Positions 37,963 to 47,444 of a stretch of DNA of 64,000 bases are shown here, one piece after another. Position numbers and translations under genes: made by a program. The notes below the pieces were generated by a model. It saw only the letters and a list, made by a program, of their open reading frames with translations, was not told the origin of the DNA and searched no databases. Source of the DNA: Clostridium sp. cel8 (GTDB lineage Bacteria > Bacillota > Clostridia > Clostridiales > Clostridiaceae); contig NZ_JACGAG010000003.1 of the NCBI RefSeq assembly GCF_014050525.1, positions 124,001 to 188,000 on the forward strand, given 5' to 3'. Position 1 is the stretch's first letter. The number at the start of each line of letters is the position of its first letter.

Positions 37963-37999
37963 TGATAAAGTGATAAATCGTTATAGTGATACTTTATCA
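37963..37999 (-). promoter_or_regulatory. Inverted repeat upstream of hisZ, candidate operator
   Basis: Perfect 9-base arms tgataaagt (37963-37971) and actttatca (37991-37999) with a 19-base centre, 29 bases before the hisZ start. The distal arm overlaps a possible -10 (TAAAGT) lying 17 bases from a TTGAAT. No T-box for histidine is present, so a protein operator or RNA hairpin is a reasonable guess. The binding partner is unknown. Confidence 0.4.
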
Positions 38000-38053
38000 G
38001 ATTTAAGATTAAAATTCAATAGTTTTTTTATTTTATTAGAAAATTTATAAAAA

Positions 38054-38081
38054 AAGAACTGAGTTTTTATTCTCAGCTCTT
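38054..38081 (-). terminator. Intrinsic terminator of the alcohol dehydrogenase gene
   Basis: Arms aagaactgag / ctcagctctt (one wobble) with an eight-base loop; on the minus strand followed by TTTTTATAAA. Confidence 0.82.
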
Positions 38082-38122
38082 CATTTTCCATACTTAAAAT
38101 TTTACTTATCTTTGTTTTAAAA

Positions 38123-39289
38123 CTAAAAATCAACCTTATCCCCAGTATAAACATACTGAAATAATCTTTTCATTTCAGCTTCAGTTATCTTTCTAGGATT
38201 AGCTCCAGTACAAGCATCTTCTATTGCATTGTGTGCTATAAAATCTAATTCATTATTAAAATCTTCTTCACTTATTCCATATTCTTTTAATGTAGATGGA
38301 ATATTCATCTTTTTATTCATATCTTTAATAAGAGATGTTAATGAGTCTATCATTTCATCATCAGTATTGCCTGAAAGTTTAAGTGCCTTTGCTATGTCAA
38401 CATATCTCTTTGCACAAGCTTTTTTGTTAAAGTCTATTACATAAGGCAAAAATATTGCATTTGCACATCCATGTGGTATGTGGAACACTGCACCAGTCTT
38501 GTGAGCCATACTATGAGTTATTCCAAGAAGAGCATTTGAAAATGCCATTCCTGCAAGACATTGAGCAATATGCATTTGTGATCTAGCTTCTTTATCTCCT
38601 TCATAAGATTTAAGAAGGTATTTATGAATCATCTCTATTGCATGAATAGCAAGAGGATCTGAAAAATCTGAATGTAATCCTGCTACATAAGCCTCTATTG
38701 CATGTGTTAATGCATCCATTCCAGTATGTGCTGTAAGTTTTTTTGGCATAGTCTGTGCAAGAGCTGGATCTATTATTGCAACATCTGGAGTCAAATTAAA
38801 GTCAGCAAGAGGATATTTAATCTTAGTTTTATAATCTGTTATTACTGAAAATGACGTTACCTCAGTTGCAGTTCCACTTGTTGAAGGTATTGCTAAGAAT
38901 CTTGCCTTATTCCTGAGCTTTGGAATTCCAAAAGGAACAACAGCTTTTTCAAAAGTAAAATCAGGGTATTCGTAGAATATCCACATTGCTTTAGCCGCAT
39001 CAATTGGTGAACCTCCACCTATTGCTACTATCCAGTCAGGCTCAAATTCTCTCATTACCTTAGCTCCATTCATTACTGTTTCAACAGATGGATCAGGTTC
39101 AACACCTTCTATTAATTTAGTTTCAATTCCTGCTTCTTTTAAATATTCCTGAACTTTACCTAAGAATCCAAACCTTTTCATGGATCCTCCACCTACAACT
39201 ATTACAGCTTTATGACCTTCCAATTTCTTTAGTTCTTCTAAAGAATTTTCTCCAAAATAAATATCTCTTGGTAATGTAAATCTTGCCAT
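38123..39289 (-). CDS. Iron-containing alcohol dehydrogenase
   Basis: Group III alcohol dehydrogenase of 388 residues. NAD(P)-binding motif GGGSPIDAAKAMW lies near residue 97. Metal ligands are the Asp and His of TGMDALTHAIEAYV and the two His in THSMAHKTGAVFHIPHG. The family includes butanol, ethanol and 1,3-propanediol dehydrogenases used by clostridia to dispose of reducing power; the physiological substrate is not readable. ATG follows GGAGGATACAC. It is monocistronic, with a terminator downstream. Confidence 0.94.
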   Translation of the reverse strand: MARFTLPRDIYFGENSLEELKKLEGHKAVIVVGGGSMKRFGFLGKVQEYLKEAGIETKLIEGVEPDPSVETVMNGAKVMREFEPDWIVAIGGGSPIDAAKAMWIFYEYPDFTFEKAVVPFGIPKLRNKARFLAIPSTSGTATEVTSFSVITDYKTKIKYPLADFNLTPDVAIIDPALAQTMPKKLTAHTGMDALTHAIEAYVAGLHSDFSDPLAIHAIEMIHKYLLKSYEGDKEARSQMHIAQCLAGMAFSNALLGITHSMAHKTGAVFHIPHGCANAIFLPYVIDFNKKACAKRYVDIAKALKLSGNTDDEMIDSLTSLIKDMNKKMNIPSTLKEYGISEEDFNNELDFIAHNAIEDACTGANPRKITEAEMKRLFQYVYTGDKVDF

Positions 39290-39414
39290 GTGTATCCTCC
39301 TTCAACATTTAGTATAATGTATTAATTATTATCTATTATTTTTATGATTTTATTATATCACTATAATATATACTAGTTAAGTAAAAATCAAATAATTTAT
39401 TACTTAATTTTAAA

Positions 39415-39449
39415 AAAAGGGTAGAATACATTTCCATTTCTACCCTTTT
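39415..39449 (-). terminator. Intrinsic terminator of degV
   Basis: Perfect 12-base arms aaaagggtagaa / ttctaccctttt, followed on the minus strand by a T-run, four bases after the degV stop. Confidence 0.9.
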
Positions 39450-39453
39450 TCAA

Positions 39454-40329
39454 TCACAATATTCTATTTTTCCCCAAGAAACACAATGATACCATTCCAT
39501 TTCCACAGTGAGTTCCCATTCCAAGTCCAAGTGGATTTACAATAAATTTATTATTTTTGAATTCATCTTCCATCATATTCTTTAATGTCTGTGCATCTTC
39601 AAGACAATACCCATGAGAAATTCCTATAACTTTATTTTCCGATGCATCTGTAATACTTTTAAATTTCTCTATAAGATATCTAAAGGCTTTCTTTTTCCCT
39701 CTTATATTAGCTACGTTTTTTAAAGTTCCATCCCTCTGTATGGTTATTATTGGCTTTACATTTAAAAGTGTTCCCATAACTGCTTTTGATGATGATATCC
39801 TTCCTCCATTTTTTAAATGCTTAAGATCATCCACTAAAAACCAACAATTCATTTTATTCTTATTCTCTTCTACCCAATTCACAATATCCTTAGCACTATA
39901 TCCCTGTTTTGCCATTTTCACTGCATGATATACTAAAAGTCCAAGCCCTATTGATGCTACTTTGCTGTCTATAACAGTTATATCTGCATCACTATACTCC
40001 CTTATTAGCTCTTCTCTTGCCAATTTGGAACTATTATAAGTACCACTTATTCCCGATGACATTCCTATATAGATTATAGGCCTTTTTTCTTTTAAAAGTT
40101 CTCTAAACTTTTCCATAAACCTATATTGATTTATTTGAGTTGTATATGGCATTTCACCATCTTTAAGTCCAGTATAAAACTTTTCATAACTCAATGAATG
40201 TCCAAAATCATCTTCATACTCTTTTCCTTTAAAATGACATATAAGGCCAAGAAAGGGAACATTATTCTGAAGCATAAAATCTTCAGGCATGTCACAACTA
40301 GCATCCGTCATAATTATAGGTTCTACCAC
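39454..40329 (-). CDS. DegV family fatty-acid-binding protein
   Basis: DegV/FakB-type protein of 291 residues that binds a fatty acid for phosphorylation by FakA. Lipid-head contacts are seen in TDASCDMP near the N-terminus and in MSSGISGTYNSSKLA; the C-terminal block GTLLNVKPIITIQRDGTL is typical. GTG start after GGGGAGATTACAT. It stands alone with its own terminator; no fakA is in the window. Confidence 0.92.
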   Translation of the reverse strand: MVEPIIMTDASCDMPEDFMLQNNVPFLGLICHFKGKEYEDDFGHSLSYEKFYTGLKDGEMPYTTQINQYRFMEKFRELLKEKRPIIYIGMSSGISGTYNSSKLAREELIREYSDADITVIDSKVASIGLGLLVYHAVKMAKQGYSAKDIVNWVEENKNKMNCWFLVDDLKHLKNGGRISSSKAVMGTLLNVKPIITIQRDGTLKNVANIRGKKKAFRYLIEKFKSITDASENKVIGISHGYCLEDAQTLKNMMEDEFKNNKFIVNPLGLGMGTHCGNGMVSLCFLGKNRIL

Positions 40330-40443
40330 ATGTAATCTCCCCTTATTATAATATTAATTTAATAATCCAATGTATTGTAAAAAAATTACTATATAATACA
40401 TCCACATTTAGTATATCATTAATAAGGGATTAATACTACAAAG

Positions 40444-43400
40444 CTAATATCTAAAATAGTCCACTCCTGATTTAAATATTTTTTGATCCTTATCGCCTGG
40501 TATATTTTTTATAACATTTCTTCCTATTCTCTCTGAATGCCCCATTTTTCCAAGTACTCTTCCGTCAGGACTTGTTATTCCTTCAACTGCATAGAATGAG
40601 CCATTTGGATTAAATTTATCATCATAACTAGGTCTGCCTTCAAAATCAACATATTGTGTTGCTATTTGACCTCTATCTATAAGCTTTTTCATCATGTTTT
40701 CTTCACATATAAATCTTCCTTCTCCATGAGATATTGCAATTGAGTGAATATCTCCTACTTTTACATTGCTAAACCAAGGTGACATATTGGATGATATTCT
40801 TGTATTTACTATGCGTGAAATATGTCTTCCTATTTTATTATAAGTAAGTGTAGGATAGTTACTTTTTATTTCTCTTATATCTCCAAAAGGTACAAGTCCA
40901 AGCTTTATAAGTGCTTGAAAGCCATTGCATATTCCAAGCATAAGTCCATCTCTATTATTTAAAAGTTCTTGGACAGCTTCCTTTATTTTTGGATTTCTAA
41001 ACACATCTGCTATGAATTTTCCAGAGCCATCAGGCTCATCACCTGCACTAAAACCTCCTGGAAGCATAATTATTTGGGATTTCTTTATTCTATCTGCCAT
41101 TTCATCTATAGAATTTTCTATCTGTTGCACACTTAAATTTTTTAGTACGAGAGTATCAACTTCAGCACCTGCATCTATAAAGGCTCTTTCAGAATCATAT
41201 TCACAATTAGTCCCGGGAAATACTGGTATAAATACTCTAGGTTTTGCAAATTTAATAGAAGGTGATAACTTGGATTTTTTGTTGAAACTTATAGTTTCTA
41301 TACTTCTTTCATCATCATCTGTAGTTGTAGGGAATACACATTCTAGAGTACTTTCCCAGCTATCTATCATATCATCTATATCTATTATTTCATCTCCTAC
41401 ATTTATAGTTCTATCTGCATGCGTAAAACCAATTACCTCATAATTCAAATCCTTTAGTGCATCTTCTAAATTAACATTGTTATCTATTTCAGCTATTATA
41501 GAACCATAATAAGGGTAAAAAAGCTTTTTCAAGTTAAAGTCTTTTGAAAATTCCATACCTATCTTGTTTCCGAAGCTCATATTGCTTATAGACTGAGCTA
41601 TACCACTGTCTTTCACTGTTTCTGCTGATATTATAACTTTACTTTCAATAAGAGAATGTATAATTTTATAATTTTTATTCATTTTATCAAAATCAGGCAT
41701 ATAGTATTCATCTATATCAACAGGTATAAATACTATACTAGTTCCAATTTTCTTAAATTCAGGAGATATTATTACATCTGCACTTTCAGTCGTAATTGCA
41801 AATGACACTAATGTTGGAGGTACATCCTTATCTTTAAAAGTTCCAGACATACTGTCTTTTCCTCCTATTGCAGCTATGCCAAGTTTTTCTTGTGCATGTA
41901 GTGCACCAATTAGTGCTGAAAATGGCTTTCCCCATCTTTCAGGTTCATTTTGTGGGCTTCCAAAATACTCTTGGAATGTAAGCCTTATTTTATCAGCTCT
42001 TCCTCCAGTTGCCACAACTTTAGCTACTGATTCACATACTGCATATACAGCTCCATGAAATGGACTCCATTTTGATATTTTAGGATTATATCCATAACTC
42101 ATAATAGTCGCTGTATCTGTATCGCCGTATCTAACTGGTATTTTAGCTGCCATAGCTTCTATTTTAGTAAATTGATATTTCCCACCATATGGCATGAGCA
42201 CTGTAGAACTTCCTATTGTACTATCAAATCTTTCTACAAGTCCCTTTTGACTACATACATTCAAGCTCTTTAGCATATCTAACCAGTTACTTCTTATATT
42301 CTTATTTTTTACATTTGATTTTGTTTTAAAATATGCAGACAATTCATCTGGAGATTTTACATGCACTTCAGTTTTTGCTCTTACTCCATTTGTATCTATA
42401 AATTCTCTACTCAAATCTACAATTAATTTTTTTCTCCAATAGAATCTCATTCTATTAGTATTTGTAACAACTGCAACAGCTGTTGCCTCAAGATTTTCTT
42501 CTTCTGCATATTTTATAAATTTATCTTTGTCATCTTTAGAAACCACAACTGCCATACGTTCCTGTGATTCTGATATTGCAAGTTCAGTTCCATCTAGTCC
42601 TTCATATTTTTTAGGTACAAGATCTAAATTTATATCAAGTCCATCTGCTAGTTCTCCTATGGCAACAGATACTCCTCCAGCTCCAAAATCATTACATCTT
42701 TTTATAAGAGTACTCACCTCAGGTTTTCTAAAAAGTCTTTGAAGTTTTCTCTCAGTAACTGGATTTCCCTTTTGAACTTCTGCACCTGATGTAAATATTG
42801 ACTTTTCAGTATGTTTCTTAGAAGAACCTGTAGCTCCTCCGCATCCATCTCTACCTGTTCTTCCACCTAAAAGTATTACAACATCAGACTCTTCCGGTCT
42901 TTTTCTAACTACATTTTTTTTAGGCACTGCACCAACTACAGCACCAATTTCCATTCTCTTTGCCACATAACCAGGATCATATATTTCACTTACGAGTCCA
43001 GTTGCAAGTCCTATCTGATTTCCATAGGAACTATATCCCTGTGCTGCACCTGTAGTTATCTTTTTCTGTGGAAGTTTCCCCTCTAAAGTTGAATTCAAAT
43101 CCACTGTAGGATCTCCACTTCCAGTAACTCTCATTGCCTGATACACATAAGATCTTCCAGACAGCGGATCTCTTATAGCTCCTCCAATACATGTAGCTGC
43201 TCCTCCAAAGGGTTCTATCTCCGTTGGATGGTTATGTGTTTCATTTTTAAACATCACAAGCCATTTTTCTAATTTTCCATCTACATTTGCATCAACAACT
43301 ATGCTACAAGCATTTATTTCCTCAGATTCATCAAGATCATCAAGTTTTCCCTCTGCCCTTAACTTTTTCATTCCAATAGTTGCAATGTCCATAAGGCAAA

Positions 43401-44208
43401 CTGGTTTTTCATCTCTTCCTAGTTCATCTCTAAATTTAAAATAATCATTGCATGCATTTTTAATAGGTACTGTTAATTTTCCATCTTCAATTTTTATATT
43501 TTCAAGTTCTGTCATAAAAGTAGTGTGTCTACAATGATCTGACCAATATGTATCTATTACTCTTATTTCAGTTATTGTAGGTTGCCTTTTCTCTTTATTT
43601 TTAAAGTACTGTCTACAAAATTCCAAATCATCTAAACTCATTGCAAGGCCTTTTTCATCTATAAACTTTAATAGTTCCTGTTTTGAACTTTCTGTAAATC
43701 CATCTAAAACTTCCACATCTTCTGGAATATGAACTTCCTTATGCAATTTATCAAATTTTTCAAGGGAAGCTTCTCTTGAATCAACAGGATTTATGCAATA
43801 TTGTTTTATAGCACTAAACTCTTCATCTGTTATACACCCTTCTATTATGTATACTTTAGAAGATATAATATTTACCTTTTCTTTTTGTGTCAATATCTGA
43901 ATACACTGAGATGCTGAATCAGATCTCTGGTCATACTGACCTGGAAGATATTCAACTGCAAAAATTCTATTTTGTCCTATATTTGGTATATCCTCTTCAT
44001 ATACGGTGTCCACAGTCTTATCTGAAAACACAGTGTACTTTGATTTTTCATATTCACAATCCTCCATATTTTCAATGTCATATCTGTTTAGTATCCTGAT
44101 GTTTTTTAAAGCCTCTATGCCTAAACTTTCCCTTATATCTTTTAAAAGATTATGGGCCTCTACATCGAATCCAGATTTCTTTTCCACAAATAATCTTCTA
44201 ACACTCAT
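40444..44208 (-). CDS. purL: Phosphoribosylformylglycinamidine synthase, fused PurL-PurQ
   Basis: Large single-chain FGAM synthase (1254 residues), fourth step of purine synthesis. The N-terminal PurS-like region, linker and two AIRS-type halves carry FKNETHNHPTEIEPFGGAATC and GDTDTATIMSYGYNP-type motifs (parts: NETHNHPTEIEPFGGAATC). The glutaminase domain begins VFIPVFPGTNCEYDSE at ~residue 1010 and has catalytic Cys in LGICNGFQALIKLG. Other Firmicutes split this into PurS, PurL and PurQ. ATG at 44208 follows GGGGAGATAACAGG; the frame extends 15 codons upstream. No other pur gene is nearby. Confidence 0.96.
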   Translation of the reverse strand: MSVRRLFVEKKSGFDVEAHNLLKDIRESLGIEALKNIRILNRYDIENMEDCEYEKSKYTVFSDKTVDTVYEEDIPNIGQNRIFAVEYLPGQYDQRSDSASQCIQILTQKEKVNIISSKVYIIEGCITDEEFSAIKQYCINPVDSREASLEKFDKLHKEVHIPEDVEVLDGFTESSKQELLKFIDEKGLAMSLDDLEFCRQYFKNKEKRQPTITEIRVIDTYWSDHCRHTTFMTELENIKIEDGKLTVPIKNACNDYFKFRDELGRDEKPVCLMDIATIGMKKLRAEGKLDDLDESEEINACSIVVDANVDGKLEKWLVMFKNETHNHPTEIEPFGGAATCIGGAIRDPLSGRSYVYQAMRVTGSGDPTVDLNSTLEGKLPQKKITTGAAQGYSSYGNQIGLATGLVSEIYDPGYVAKRMEIGAVVGAVPKKNVVRKRPEESDVVILLGGRTGRDGCGGATGSSKKHTEKSIFTSGAEVQKGNPVTERKLQRLFRKPEVSTLIKRCNDFGAGGVSVAIGELADGLDINLDLVPKKYEGLDGTELAISESQERMAVVVSKDDKDKFIKYAEEENLEATAVAVVTNTNRMRFYWRKKLIVDLSREFIDTNGVRAKTEVHVKSPDELSAYFKTKSNVKNKNIRSNWLDMLKSLNVCSQKGLVERFDSTIGSSTVLMPYGGKYQFTKIEAMAAKIPVRYGDTDTATIMSYGYNPKISKWSPFHGAVYAVCESVAKVVATGGRADKIRLTFQEYFGSPQNEPERWGKPFSALIGALHAQEKLGIAAIGGKDSMSGTFKDKDVPPTLVSFAITTESADVIISPEFKKIGTSIVFIPVDIDEYYMPDFDKMNKNYKIIHSLIESKVIISAETVKDSGIAQSISNMSFGNKIGMEFSKDFNLKKLFYPYYGSIIAEIDNNVNLEDALKDLNYEVIGFTHADRTINVGDEIIDIDDMIDSWESTLECVFPTTTDDDERSIETISFNKKSKLSPSIKFAKPRVFIPVFPGTNCEYDSERAFIDAGAEVDTLVLKNLSVQQIENSIDEMADRIKKSQIIMLPGGFSAGDEPDGSGKFIADVFRNPKIKEAVQELLNNRDGLMLGICNGFQALIKLGLVPFGDIREIKSNYPTLTYNKIGRHISRIVNTRISSNMSPWFSNVKVGDIHSIAISHGEGRFICEENMMKKLIDRGQIATQYVDFEGRPSYDDKFNPNGSFYAVEGITSPDGRVLGKMGHSERIGRNVIKNIPGDKDQKIFKSGVDYFRY

Positions 44209-44333
44209 CCTGTTATCTCCCCTAATCATATTTTTTAAACATTTTTCGAACATTTATTATACTTTTAATAAAATTATTCGTATTTATTATATCATACTTA
44301 GCTATTTTGGGGAATAACTACTGTGAAATTAAG

Positions 44334-44564
44334 CTAAAAACTTTTGATCATTATAATTTGCTTAGCTTTTTTTGATAAGTGGTGAACATTATATAAAAAA
44401 TTCATATCCCTATACACAATTCCCGATATTATATGTCCAGACATAATTTTTATGCTTACATATTCTCCTATATCACAATTTTTTCTACAAAGCCCTCTAA
44501 ATATGACCTTTATACCATTTCTCCCAGTACTTTCAACTTCAACTAGACTTCCTTTTTTTATCAT
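44334..44564 (-). CDS. Small SAF/FlgA-C-like hypothetical protein
   Basis: A 76-residue protein I cannot name. IKKGSLVEVESTGRNG, GLCRKNCDIGEYVSIK and IMSGHIISGIVYRD resemble the C-terminal SAF-like part of FlgA (rule: G-D-x-V, then G-x-Y/V-x-S/R-V, then SG-xx-xG-x-V). No signal peptide or flagellar gene is present. ATG follows GGTGGGGTGATTTT, and that ribosome site is one arm of a 14-bp stem (44570-44616). It lies 95 bases downstream of ccdA on the same strand. The gene is probably real; function unknown. Confidence 0.6.
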   Translation of the reverse strand: MIKKGSLVEVESTGRNGIKVIFRGLCRKNCDIGEYVSIKIMSGHIISGIVYRDMNFLYNVHHLSKKAKQIIMIKSF

Positions 44565-44569
44565 AAAAT

Positions 44570-44616
44570 CACCCCACCATATAAATTTATAGTTTACTAA
44601 TCTATATGATGGGATG
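44570..44616 (-). promoter_or_regulatory. RNA stem-loop covering the ribosome binding site of the SAF-like gene
   Basis: On the minus strand CATCCCATCATATA (44616-44603) pairs over all 14 bases (two as G-U wobbles) with TATATGGTGGGGTG (44583-44570), leaving a 19-base loop. The 3' arm contains the GGTGGGGTG ribosome site of the gene that starts at 44564. It could limit translation, or end the ccdA transcript (a TTTT follows). Confidence 0.65.
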
Positions 44617-44659
44617 ATTTAATTTATTTACATTTGTTTTAAATAGTTTTATTATATTT

Positions 44660-45859
44660 TCATTTAGCCTTATCTATTAATGATTCCATCATAGTTTTCT
44701 CTAAACCTCCTGAAATACCTTCATATATTCTACCATTTTTGTCTATTATAAAGGTTGTAGGAAAAGCTCCTATACCATATTTATACATAATACTTCCATC
44801 ATCAAAAAGTACTGGAAATGTATATCCATTTTCATTAAGGAATTTTTTTATATCCTCACGACTTCCCTCTCTCCCAAGATTAGGTGCAACCACTCCCAAA
44901 ATTATAACATCTTTAGTATTATTTTTATATTCTTTATAAACTTTCTCTATATTAGGTAATTCCGCTCTACATGGAGGACACCAAGTAGCCCAGAAATTCA
45001 AAAATACAACTTTACCCCTATAATCACTTAAATTATGAGTATTTCCATACTGATCAACTAATTCAAAGTTTGGAGCTTCACTTTCATCATCTTCTGTATT
45101 AGAATCATCTTTATTATTTTCAAACTGTTCATTTTGTTCATTTGCATATGACTCTGAATTGTTTATATTATTAATTTTAAAACCTGCTCCACTAAGTATC
45201 ATAACAAGTCCTGTTATTAAAAGAATAATACCACCAATTTTTTCAATAACATTCATATGAAATTTTATTTTATCGAGTAATCTAAGTAATTTTTTATAAA
45301 AAGCAGTAATTATTATAAAAGGAATCATAAATCCAGCAGTATATACTAAAATCAACATGTTTCCAATGAATATACTTTTTGAAGTTGATGCCATAATTAA
45401 AACAGAAGAAAGCATTGGACCAACACATGGAGTCCATCCAAAACTAAATACAAATCCCAGTACATAGGCTTTTAGTGGATTCATCTTATTTATTTCTATA
45501 TTAAATTTCTTTTCTCTTTGCAAAAATGGTATTTTTAAATATCCCATATATGAAATTCCCATAATAACAACTACTATTCCACCTATTATGAGAATTATTT
45601 TTTTGTTAGATCTTAAGAAATAATTAAGCACACTTGCCGATGAGCCTAATATAAAAAATGTAGTTGATATACCTAGTAAAAACAGTACTGTATTTTTAAA
45701 TAAATTCCTATTTTGCTCCTCATTTTTTCCACTTTTTAAATCATTATAGTTACTTCCAGATAGTACACTTAGATAAACTGGAAGTAATGGAATTATACAT
45801 GGTGAAAACAGTGACAGCACTCCTTCTACAAACACTAAAAATACACTTATATGTTCCAT
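44660..45859 (-). CDS. CcdA-type thiol reductant transporter fused to a TlpA/ResA-like thioredoxin
   Basis: Fusion protein of 399 residues. The N-terminal ~230 residues are a CcdA domain with six hydrophobic segments and the two redox cysteines in FSPCIIPLLP and GWTPCVGPML. A low-complexity acidic linker (NDSNTEDDESEAPN region) leads to an extracytoplasmic thioredoxin domain with FWATWCPPCRAELP. Such proteins carry electrons across the membrane to reduce disulfides outside the cell. ATG follows AAGAGGAGGGTAAA. No cytochrome c genes accompany it, as expected in a clostridium, so general thiol maintenance or spore-related redox is more likely. Confidence 0.93.
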   Translation of the reverse strand: MEHISVFLVFVEGVLSLFSPCIIPLLPVYLSVLSGSNYNDLKSGKNEEQNRNLFKNTVLFLLGISTTFFILGSSASVLNYFLRSNKKIILIIGGIVVVIMGISYMGYLKIPFLQREKKFNIEINKMNPLKAYVLGFVFSFGWTPCVGPMLSSVLIMASTSKSIFIGNMLILVYTAGFMIPFIIITAFYKKLLRLLDKIKFHMNVIEKIGGIILLITGLVMILSGAGFKINNINNSESYANEQNEQFENNKDDSNTEDDESEAPNFELVDQYGNTHNLSDYRGKVVFLNFWATWCPPCRAELPNIEKVYKEYKNNTKDVIILGVVAPNLGREGSREDIKKFLNENGYTFPVLFDDGSIMYKYGIGAFPTTFIIDKNGRIYEGISGGLEKTMMESLIDKAK

Positions 45860-45953
45860 TTTACCCTCCTCTTTAATTCATAGTATAATTACATTTATTT
45901 TCAAAAGTTACTTTATATTATGAATATATTATTTAAATCAGTCAACATAAAAA

Positions 45954-45980
45954 GAGCCATAATCATATTGATTATGACTC
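45954..45980 (-). terminator. Intrinsic terminator of glyA
   Basis: Arms gagccataatca / tgattatgactc (one wobble), loop of three, followed on the minus strand by TTTTTATG. Confidence 0.85.
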
Positions 45981-45982
45981 CC

Positions 45983-46017
45983 TAACTCGTAATTCTTAAC
46001 TATTAACTATTAACTCT
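45983..46017. repeat. Third heptamer array, different unit (TAACTAT type)
   Basis: Five 7-base units in register: TAACTCG, TAATTCT, TAACTAT, TAACTAT, TAACTCT. They fill the space between the glyA stop codon (which they touch) and the terminator hairpin. The unit differs from the CAATTCA family at 27.3 and 30.4 kb but has the same period. Confidence 0.7.
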
Positions 46018-47252
46018 TACTTATAAATAGGGTATTTGTCACAAAGTTCCTTTACTTCTGATCTTATACCTGATAAGTCCTTATCTCTATTTTCAATTAC
46101 ATAGTTCATAAAGTACGCTATTTTTTTCATTTCTTCTTCTTTAAATCCTCTTGTAGTTACTGCAGGTGTTCCTATTCTAATTCCACTTGTTATATTAGGT
46201 CCCAATTTGTCAAAAGGTATACCATTCTTGTTTACTGTAATTCCTGCATCTCCAAGAAGTTTTTCTGCTTCTTTTCCTGTCATATCTTTATTTGTAAGAT
46301 CTATTAAAATAAGATGATTATCTGTTCCTCCACTTATAAGCCTAAATCCATAATTTTTTAGCTCTTCTGCTAATACTTTAGCATTTTTAACTACCTGTTT
46401 TATGTATTCTTTGTACTCATCTGAAAGAGCTTCTCCAAAGCATACAGCTTTTGCTGCAATTATATGCATAAGAGGTCCTCCCTGAACTCCAGGAAATATA
46501 GCTTTATCTAAAGCTTTTGCATACTTCTCTTTGCATATAATAGCTCCACCTCTAGGGCCTCTAAGTGTCTTATGTGTAGTTGTAGTTACAAAATCTGCAT
46601 ATGGTACTGGAGACATATGCTCACCAGCTGCAACAAGTCCTGCAATATGTGCCATATCAACCATCATATATGCTCCTACTTCATCACAGATCTCTTTTAT
46701 CTTTTTAAAATCTATTTCTCTAGGATATGCACTTGCTCCAGAAACTATCATCTTTGGCTTGCATTCAAGCGCAATTCTTCTCATTTCATCATAATCAATT
46801 GTTTCAGTTTCCTTGTTTACTCCATAGGATACAAAGTTATATAACTTTCCTGAAAAACTTACTTTACTTCCATGAGTCAAATGTCCCCCATGGCTTAAAT
46901 TCATTCCCATAACAGTATCCCCAGGTTTTAAAACTGACATGTAAACTGCCATATTTGCCTGAGAACCAGAATGAGGTTGTACATTTACATGCTCTGCACC
47001 AAACAATTTCTTCATCCTATCTCTTGCTAAGTCTTCCGCTTTATCTACAATATAACATCCTCCATAATACCTTTTCCCAGGGTATCCCTCAGCATACTTA
47101 TTTGTTAAAAATGATCCCATTGCTTCCATTACGGACTTACTTGTAAAGTTTTCAGATGCAATTAATTCTATTCCATTTTCCTGTCTTTCCCTCTCTTGAT
47201 TTATAATATTAAATATGTCACTATCCGTATTTTTTAAATTGTCAAAATTCAT
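46017..47252 (-). CDS. glyA: Serine hydroxymethyltransferase
   Basis: PLP enzyme converting serine and tetrahydrofolate to glycine and methylene-THF. The PLP lysine is in [13 protein letters not shown] near residue 225; [18 protein letters not shown] and VNKNGIPFD are conserved. Length 411 residues. ATG follows AAGGGGGAAATCTAA. It is monocistronic and divergent from the threonine/serine exporter pair, a fitting neighbour since both act on serine. Confidence 0.97.
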   Translation of the reverse strand: MNFDNLKNTDSDIFNIINQERERQENGIELIASENFTSKSVMEAMGSFLTNKYAEGYPGKRYYGGCYIVDKAEDLARDRMKKLFGAEHVNVQPHSGSQANMAVYMSVLKPGDTVMGMNLSHGGHLTHGSKVSFSGKLYNFVSYGVNKETETIDYDEMRRIALECKPKMIVSGASAYPREIDFKKIKEICDEVGAYMMVDMAHIAGLVAAGEHMSPVPYADFVTTTTHKTLRGPRGGAIICKEKYAKALDKAIFPGVQGGPLMHIIAAKAVCFGEALSDEYKEYIKQVVKNAKVLAEELKNYGFRLISGGTDNHLILIDLTNKDMTGKEAEKLLGDAGITVNKNGIPFDKLGPNITSGIRIGTPAVTTRGFKEEEMKKIAYFMNYVIENRDKDLSGIRSEVKELCDKYPIYK

Positions 47253-47444
47253 TTAGATTTCCCCCTTATATTTTATTTATTATTGCATTATTTTATATTA
47301 TTGCTATTTATTATACAGCTTATACTATACATAATCAATTTAATTATAGATTTAACAAAAAAATTCATAATTAGTTATAGTAAATAGATTGAACTTATAC
47401 TATAATAATTGTGCATTTATAAATTTAAATAAGGAAAGATTAAA

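Noticed and set aside
40925-41443. 172-codon plus-strand ORF opposite purL
   Set aside because: Serine/phenylalanine-rich shadow of a strongly conserved gene; no ribosome site.
47253-47444. Glycine riboswitch or other leader upstream of glyA
   Set aside because: No conserved riboswitch core was recognised; only AT-rich promoter-like sequence (a TATAAT on the plus strand) between two divergent genes.
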